From Acidimicrobiia bacterium (GTDB lineage Bacteria; Actinomycetota; Acidimicrobiia; Acidimicrobiales; Ilumatobacteraceae), in contig RFOJ01000015.1 of assembly GCA_009926705.1 (NCBI GenBank), forward strand, positions 1 to 11,542: DNA of 11,542 bases. Direction: 5' to 3'. Positions 7,554 to 11,542 of this stretch are shown here, in pieces; the stretch's first letter is position 1, and every line of letters starts with the position of its first letter. Below the pieces are notes generated by a model. That model did not search any database. It worked only from the letters and a program-made list of their open reading frames with translations, and had not been told where the DNA came from. A program made the translations under genes and the position numbers.

Positions 7554-8809
7554 CCCTGCGACCGAAACGCTTCGTGGTGCTCTGCCCGCATTTTGCGCCG
7601 GACATCGCACCGACTGGCAAGGTGATGACACAGCTCGTCGCTGAATGGGCGGCACTCGGCCACGAAGTACACGTGGTGACAGCGCTGCCCTGGTATCGCG
7701 ACCACCAGGTTGAACTCGGGTGGCGCGGTCGTCTCGTTCGTCGAGAAATCACGACATGGGGTTCGGTGACTCGCGTGCACCCCTTCCCGGCCAAGTCAAA
7801 GTCGAATCTTTTTGGTCGCGCCGCGGCATTCGTCGCGTTCAGCGTGATTGCAGGAGTCTGCGCGATGTTCGCTGGCAGGCGAGGTCTACGTCTCTCGCGC
7901 GTTGATGCCGTATTCGTGATGTCGCCGCCGCTCACCCTCGGTGTCGTCGGCTGGTTGGCCGCTCTGCTGCGTAGATCGCGGCTCATTTTCAACGTGCAAG
8001 ATGTGTTTCCGGACGCCGTCGTGAGGACGGGCGCGGTGAAAAATCGCTGGCTCATTGCACTCGCATCGCGGCTCGAGCGTTTCACGTACCGCCGGTCGTC
8101 TGCGGTGGTGGTGCTGTCGCCCGACTTGCAGCGCAACGTGCGTAAAAAACTTCCCTCACGGCTCGCGCAACGAGTTCACGTGATCGAGAATTTTGCCGAT
8201 ACGAGTCACGTGAAACCGCTCGATCGAATGACGGGGTATCGCGGCGAACTCGGCATCGGCGACGAAGTCGTTGTGATGTACGCAGGCAACGTCGGCTTCT
8301 CCCAGTCGCTCGACACGCTGCTCGGCGCGGCACGACGCCTACCGCAGGTCGCGTTCGTCATCAACGGTGCTGGCTCGGCCCTCGCCGAGTTGAAGGCGTC
8401 TGCACGCGACCTGCGCAACGTGCGATTCGGTTCTTACCAACCCGAAGCCCGACTCTCCGAAGTGCTCGCAACCGCCGACATCCACGTGGTGCCATTGCGT
8501 GCAGGTCTCGCCGAAGTCAGCGTGCCCTCGAAGACGTACGCGATTCTGGCCGCAGGCCGATGCATCGTCGCGGCGGTCGATGGTGGGTCGGAGATCGAGC
8601 GACTCGTCGCGCGCGCTGGTGCCGGTGTGACCGTCGCACCCGACAACGTTGACTCACTCACCGAGGCCATCTCGCGACTCGCGGCAGATTCGCAGCATCG
8701 CACGGCGCTCGGTCGTGCGGGCCGCGAGTTCATCGAGCGTCACCCGACTGCCCGAGATGCGGCGGCGGCGTATGCCCGCCTCGTGCCCGATAGCCTGAGC
8801 GACTCGTGA
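7550..8809 (+). CDS. GT4-type glycosyltransferase, WcaI/WbuB-like (third of three)
   Basis: A 419-residue glycosyltransferase resembling the WcaI/WbuB group, whose members act in colanic acid and O-antigen synthesis (WbuB uses a fucosamine donor). The N-terminal block is CPHFAPDIAPTGK (12-24), then LGHEVHVVTALPWY (36-49). Hydrophobic stretches at about 91-108 and around MSPPLTLGVVGWLAALL suggest membrane association. FNVQDVFPDAVV, YAGNVGFSQSLDTLL and VPSKTYAILAAGR are group hallmarks. The last block stands in place of the classic E-x7-E motif and lacks the Glu that many relatives have before ILA. The ATG at 7550 overlaps the upstream TGA (ATGA) and has a strong GGGGGAG (7538-7544) five bases before it, making this start secure. 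A fucosyl- or aminosugar-transferase role is suggested by similarity and by the nearby GDP-fucose-synthase-like gene, but it is not shown. Confidence 0.88.
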   Translation: MTLRPKRFVVLCPHFAPDIAPTGKVMTQLVAEWAALGHEVHVVTALPWYRDHQVELGWRGRLVRREITTWGSVTRVHPFPAKSKSNLFGRAAAFVAFSVIAGVCAMFAGRRGLRLSRVDAVFVMSPPLTLGVVGWLAALLRRSRLIFNVQDVFPDAVVRTGAVKNRWLIALASRLERFTYRRSSAVVVLSPDLQRNVRKKLPSRLAQRVHVIENFADTSHVKPLDRMTGYRGELGIGDEVVVMYAGNVGFSQSLDTLLGAARRLPQVAFVINGAGSALAELKASARDLRNVRFGSYQPEARLSEVLATADIHVVPLRAGLAEVSVPSKTYAILAAGRCIVAAVDGGSEIERLVARAGAGVTVAPDNVDSLTEAISRLAADSQHRTALGRAGREFIERHPTARDAAAAYARLVPDSLSDS

Positions 8810-9483
8810 CGTCGTCTGCCAAGAAAATCGCCCGCCTCGCCGAGAAGAGCAAGACCCGCGGCCCTCGCGGCGTGCGCCTGCGCGGCGGCTCAGTGTTTCC
8901 GACCGTCATCATCGTGGTGCTGGCGCTGGGCGCAGCACTCATCGCGTACTCCCGCCAGACGCTCGAAGACCGCACGGCGGCTGACATCACCAACACCGAC
9001 TACTACATGTCGTTCGGTGTGTTCGTCTGCGACGACTGGATTGCGCTTCCCGACACGGCGGTGTTGAGCGACTTGGCTGAGGTGCAAGAAGGTGCGTCGC
9101 TCGTGTCCGGCAAGCCCGGTGTCGTTGAGTGGCAGCCGCAAGTGTTGAGTGGGCAGCGCCGCGCACGCTTGTCAGCGGTTCTCGACCTGTACTCGATCAA
9201 ACTCACCAACGACTCCGTCACGTTCCCTGCATCAATTAACGACGGTGCGACGCTCACCGAGTCGACTGAAGCGTGCGACGGCAAGGGTGCAACACTCTTC
9301 GTTGATACCTGGGATGTCGAAGGCACCGACCCCTCGCGCAAAACGTCGATTGCCAATCTCGACGCCGTTCGTCTGAACAATGACGGTCTCGCAGTAGCCC
9401 TGGTCTTTGCGCCGGACGGCACCGAGGTCGACCAGCCACCGGCAGCGAGCGAAGTGGCGCTGCTCGTCAACTCCGGCGAATAA
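8806..9483 (+). CDS. Single-pass membrane protein of unknown function
   Basis: A 225-residue protein with a short basic cytoplasmic tail (about 1-28, rich in Lys/Arg), one transmembrane helix (about 31-48, VFPTVIIVVLALGAALIA) and an extracytoplasmic domain of about 175 residues, topology by the positive-inside rule. The outer domain has two cysteines, C75 (FGVFVCDDW) and C157 (TEACDGKG), which could form a disulfide. It has no histidine anywhere. From memory, the order of blocks (xGVxxCDxW, a turn with RARLSAVLD, a beta-rich VALVFAPDGTE end) resembles actinobacterial proteins found beside sugar nucleotidyltransferase genes that carry His-rich HWH and HIHP motifs; here those positions are not His. 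The GTG start overlaps the upstream TGA (GTGA) with only a weak ribosome site. Position between a glycosyltransferase and a pyrophosphorylase suggests a part in glycan assembly or export, but no function can be assigned. Confidence 0.82.
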   Translation: MTSSAKKIARLAEKSKTRGPRGVRLRGGSVFPTVIIVVLALGAALIAYSRQTLEDRTAADITNTDYYMSFGVFVCDDWIALPDTAVLSDLAEVQEGASLVSGKPGVVEWQPQVLSGQRRARLSAVLDLYSIKLTNDSVTFPASINDGATLTESTEACDGKGATLFVDTWDVEGTDPSRKTSIANLDAVRLNNDGLAVALVFAPDGTEVDQPPAASEVALLVNSGE

Positions 9484-9495
9484 GTCGGCCGCGGC

Positions 9496-10455
9496 ATGCA
9501 CGCCGTCGTCCTCGTCGGTGGCTTCGGCACGAGACTGCGGCCGCTCACCAACACCGTTCCCAAACCGCTGTTGCCGCTCGGTCAGCGCACGATTCTCGAA
9601 TGGCTGATGGTGCATTTGGCTCGCGGCGGCGTCACTGACGCAGTGCTCGCACTCGGCTTCAAGCCCGAGCCATTCATGCAGGCGTTTCCCGACTCGCAAT
9701 GCGCGGGTGTGCGGCTGTCGTACGCCATCGAAGACTCGCCCCTCGACACCGCCGGCGCGATCGGTTATGCGGCGCGCTCGGCTGGCTTGCATGAACGCGA
9801 CGAAGCTTTCGTTGTCGCCAACGGCGACATCGTCACGGATCTGTCGGTGGCTGCGCTCGTCGCCCGGCACGCAGCGAACGTGAGCGCCGGTGCGATGGCG
9901 ACGATTCACCTGACTCCGGTCGACGACCCGTCGCAATACGGCGTCGTCGAGTACGACGCAGGCTCGAACAAAGTCAGCGGCTTCGTCGAGAAGCCTGCTC
10001 CTGGTACCGCGACGAGTCGCCACGTCAATGCGGGCACGTATGTGCTGGAGGCGTCGGCGCTCTCACTGATGCCTGGTGACGCACCGCTGTCGATCGAGCG
10101 AGCGACATTCCCAGAGTTGGTCCGCCGCGGCGCGTTGTATGCGCACCCGACCGACGACTACTGGCTTGACGCTGGCCGCCCCGACTCGTATCGACGCGCA
10201 AATCTCGACCTCATAGACGGACGTCGTAGCGACCGCGATACCGCCGTGCACGAATCAGCTCGAGTGGCGTCGTCGGCACGAGTGGCAGACAGCGTCGTTG
10301 GCGCGGCTGCGCGCATCGGTGATGGTGCAGTCGTTACGTCGTCGGTGATCTTCCCCGGTGCGGTCATCGGTGCGAATGCTCGCGTATCCGGGTGCTCAGT
10401 GATGGGCATCGTGGCCGACGGTGCGGTCGTGAGCGACCAGCTCGTCGCCAACTGA
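9496..10455 (+). CDS. Mannose-1-phosphate guanylyltransferase-like sugar nucleotidyltransferase
   Basis: A 319-residue cytoplasmic enzyme expected to make GDP-mannose from mannose-1-phosphate and GTP. The nucleotide-binding signature GGFGTRLRPLT (8-18) is followed by PKP with K23. LDTAGAIGYA contacts the sugar nucleotide, NGDIVTD carries the metal-binding D111, and FVEKP and VNAGTYVLE follow. SIERATFPELV and the second metal Asp D225 in YWLDAGRPDSY resemble eukaryotic GMPPB and mycobacterial ManB more than bacterial ManC. From about residue 248 a left-handed beta-helix of hexapeptide repeats runs to the end. The ATG at 9496, 12 bases after the upstream stop, gives the canonical MHAVVLVGG start, though no good Shine-Dalgarno is visible. 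It is the last gene of the glycan operon and faces cofE. The main alternative is a glucose-1-phosphate nucleotidyltransferase; SIER-FP and the neighbours favour GDP-mannose. Confidence 0.87.
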   Translation: MHAVVLVGGFGTRLRPLTNTVPKPLLPLGQRTILEWLMVHLARGGVTDAVLALGFKPEPFMQAFPDSQCAGVRLSYAIEDSPLDTAGAIGYAARSAGLHERDEAFVVANGDIVTDLSVAALVARHAANVSAGAMATIHLTPVDDPSQYGVVEYDAGSNKVSGFVEKPAPGTATSRHVNAGTYVLEASALSLMPGDAPLSIERATFPELVRRGALYAHPTDDYWLDAGRPDSYRRANLDLIDGRRSDRDTAVHESARVASSARVADSVVGAAARIGDGAVVTSSVIFPGAVIGANARVSGCSVMGIVADGAVVSDQLVAN

Positions 10456-10491
10456 AGCACCGCTCGGCAACGCCGAGTCGCGTGGGTGCTT
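10455..10491. terminator. Hairpin, likely bidirectional terminator between convergent operons
   Basis: AAGCACC (10455-10461) pairs with GGTGCTT (10485-10491). Inside it CTCGGC (10463-10468) pairs with GCCGAG (10472-10477) around the loop AAC, leaving an asymmetric bulge at 10478-10484. The hairpin fills the 34-bp gap and touches both stop codons. No T-tract follows on either strand, so efficiency is uncertain. Confidence 0.6.
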
Positions 10492-11203
10492 AGCGAAACA
10501 GGTCTTCTTGCGGCGGTCGTACGAGCTCTTGCACCGACGCCTCGCGGAACCACGACGCATCCGCGCCGCGCACGACGGCGACAGGAATGCCCGCCGACTT
10601 GCCCATCACAAGTTCGGCGGCGCTCGCCAGTTCGTCGGCAATCGCCACTTCGGTCACCTGCATCACGCGACCAAGCGCGTCGGGAGTGCCGCGCAAGTCG
10701 AGCACTGCTGCGATGCCGGCCACGCCGATAGCCACGTCGGTGAGTCCCTTGCGCCATGCACGGCCGAACGTGTCGCTCACGATTACGCCGACTTCGACCC
10801 CCAGCTTGGCGCGCACCACGTCGCGAATGCGTCTCGCCGAACGATCGGAGTCCTTCGGCAGCAGTGCCGCCTGTCCGCGCTCGACGTTCGAGAGATCGAC
10901 GCCGTTGTTTGCGCACACGAATCCGTGCTCGGTCTCGGTGATGATGAGGTCGCCGCGACGGCGCACGATGCGCACGGCTTCTTTTTCGACGAGAGCTTTG
11001 TGGCTGAGCGGGTCGTCAGGGTTGACGGCAACCAGCCGTCCTTCGGCTTTGCTCACCACCTTTTGCGTTACGACGAGCACGTCGCGGTCAAGCAGTGGTC
11101 CGTTCGGCTCGTTGCGGCAGGCCTCAACAATCATGTCGGCGAGCTGGTCGCCCGGCTTCACTTCTGGGAAGCCGACGACGCCCCAGGCGCTGAGCCTCGA
11201 CAT
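10490..11203 (-). CDS. cofE: Coenzyme F420-0:L-glutamate ligase, stand-alone CofE domain
   Basis: This 237-residue enzyme adds gamma-linked glutamates to F420-0 (or its dehydro form) using GTP, in the cytoplasm. CofE hallmarks are GFPEVKPGDQL (11-21), DVLVVTQKVVSKAEGR (41-56), HGFVCANNGVDLSN (93-106) and SDTFGRAWRKG (143-153), which build the GTP, metal and F420-0 sites, followed by GTPDALGR and VAIADELASAAELVMGK (187-202). The protein stops at DLFR, where mycobacterial FbiB continues into a nitroreductase-like domain that reduces dehydro-F420-0; here that domain is absent. The ATG at 11203 shares one base with the upstream stop (TGATG) and has GAGG (11211-11208) four bases upstream, so start and coupling to cofD are well supported. 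It converges on the pyrophosphorylase gene. Confidence 0.95.
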   Translation of the reverse strand: MSRLSAWGVVGFPEVKPGDQLADMIVEACRNEPNGPLLDRDVLVVTQKVVSKAEGRLVAVNPDDPLSHKALVEKEAVRIVRRRGDLIITETEHGFVCANNGVDLSNVERGQAALLPKDSDRSARRIRDVVRAKLGVEVGVIVSDTFGRAWRKGLTDVAIGVAGIAAVLDLRGTPDALGRVMQVTEVAIADELASAAELVMGKSAGIPVAVVRGADASWFREASVQELVRPPQEDLFR

Positions 11204-11542
11204 CACGCCTCGAGCACGGTGGTGGCAAGCGCGCGGGCGACCGATTCCTGCTTCATGATCGTGTCGGTGACGATACATCGCATGTCGAGGGCCTCGATCT
11301 GTGGTTTGAGGGCTGCGTCGACGCTGTCGATGACGAACGTTCCGCAAATGTCCGCGTACAAGCGAGCGACACCAAGGGCACTCGGCTCCATGCCGAGTTC
11401 GCGAAGCATGCGGTCGGCCGGTCCCTTCAATGCTGCGCCGCCGATGATCGGTGAGATGCCGACCACTGCGCTGCGTCGTGTGGCGAGCGCTTCATTGACG
11501 CCGCGCAGCGCTCGCACCGGCCCGATTGAAACAATCGGGTTT
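11203..11542 (-). CDS. cofD: 2-phospho-L-lactate/PEP transferase CofD (FbiA), C-terminal part only
   Basis: The last 112 or so residues of CofD/FbiA; the rest lies beyond the window's right edge. CofD transfers a phospholactyl group, or in actinobacteria a PEP-derived group, to the deazaflavin Fo, forming F420-0 or dehydro-F420-0. The frame is open to the edge and begins NPIVSIGPVRALRG, so the GTG at 11517 is internal. VVGISPIIGGAALKGPADRM is a family hallmark, followed by the C-terminal YADICGTFVIDSVD and VTDTIMK blocks. Its TGA (11205-11203) overlaps the cofE ATG, making a cofD-cofE operon that supplies consecutive steps of F420 synthesis. Confidence 0.93.
   Translation of the reverse strand, partial: NPIVSIGPVRALRGVNEALATRRSAVVGISPIIGGAALKGPADRMLRELGMEPSALGVARLYADICGTFVIDSVDAALKPQIEALDMRCIVTDTIMKQESVARALATTVLEA

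Noticed and set aside
7390..8136. A 248-codon minus-strand frame opposite the second and third glycosyltransferases
   Set aside because: It spans the junction of two well-supported genes, its composition is Arg/Thr/Ser-rich low-complexity and it has no motif. It is a shadow frame.
11521..11539. Perfect 8-bp inverted repeat CCCGATTG-AAA-CAATCGGG as a terminator
   Set aside because: It lies inside cofD coding sequence, over codons for the conserved NPIVSIGP block, and has no T-tract on the relevant side. It is probably a by-product of the conserved protein sequence.
11518..11542. GTG at 11517 as the start of a short separate gene
   Set aside because: The upstream codons read NPIVSIGP in the same frame, which is CofD sequence, so the gene simply continues past the window edge.

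Overview
The window is GC-rich, gene-dense DNA from what looks like an actinobacterium, possibly of the Acidimicrobiia type. That placement is inferred from three things: a DUF3039 protein, coenzyme F420 synthesis genes, and a GDP-mannose pyrophosphorylase gene facing those F420 genes, an arrangement I also recall from mycobacteria. There is no rRNA, tRNA, CRISPR array, insertion sequence or phage gene. Stop/start overlaps (ATGA, GTGA, TGATG) are frequent, so most genes appear to lie in translationally coupled operons.

Layout. (1) 2-3115 (+): dnaE2/imuC, the error-prone translesion polymerase, with its 5' end cut by the window edge. (2) 3148-5249 (-): a three-gene operon read right to left: a GDP-L-fucose-synthase-like epimerase, a rhomboid protease gene that appears broken by a frameshift with loss of part of one membrane segment, and a small DUF3039 zinc-ribbon-like protein. 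(3) 5294-10455 (+), divergent from (2) across 44 bp: three GT4-type glycosyltransferases, a single-pass membrane protein of unknown function, and a mannose-1-phosphate guanylyltransferase-like enzyme. (4) 10490-11542 (-), convergent with (3) across a hairpin: cofE (F420:glutamate ligase) and the 3' part of cofD (2-phospho-L-lactate/PEP transferase, FbiA).

How the genes fit together. Regions 2 and 3 read as a surface-glycan locus. The pyrophosphorylase would make GDP-mannose, the epimerase would finish GDP-L-fucose (the 4,6-dehydratase that must act between them is not in the window), and the three glycosyltransferases would assemble a mannose- and/or fucose-containing glycan at the membrane. 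CofD and CofE belong to F420 biosynthesis; CofE is stand-alone rather than fused to a nitroreductase-like domain as in mycobacterial FbiB. DnaE2 is a mutagenic-repair polymerase unrelated to the glycan genes.

I found no convincing new multi-gene system. The points most worth a second look are the split rhomboid frame, the histidine-free membrane protein between glycosyltransferases and pyrophosphorylase, the GDP-mannose/F420 synteny, the 12-codon relay ORF joining two glycosyltransferase genes, and the degenerate PHP metal site in DnaE2. No stretch of 300 bases or more lacks a gene; the longest gap is 44 bp.
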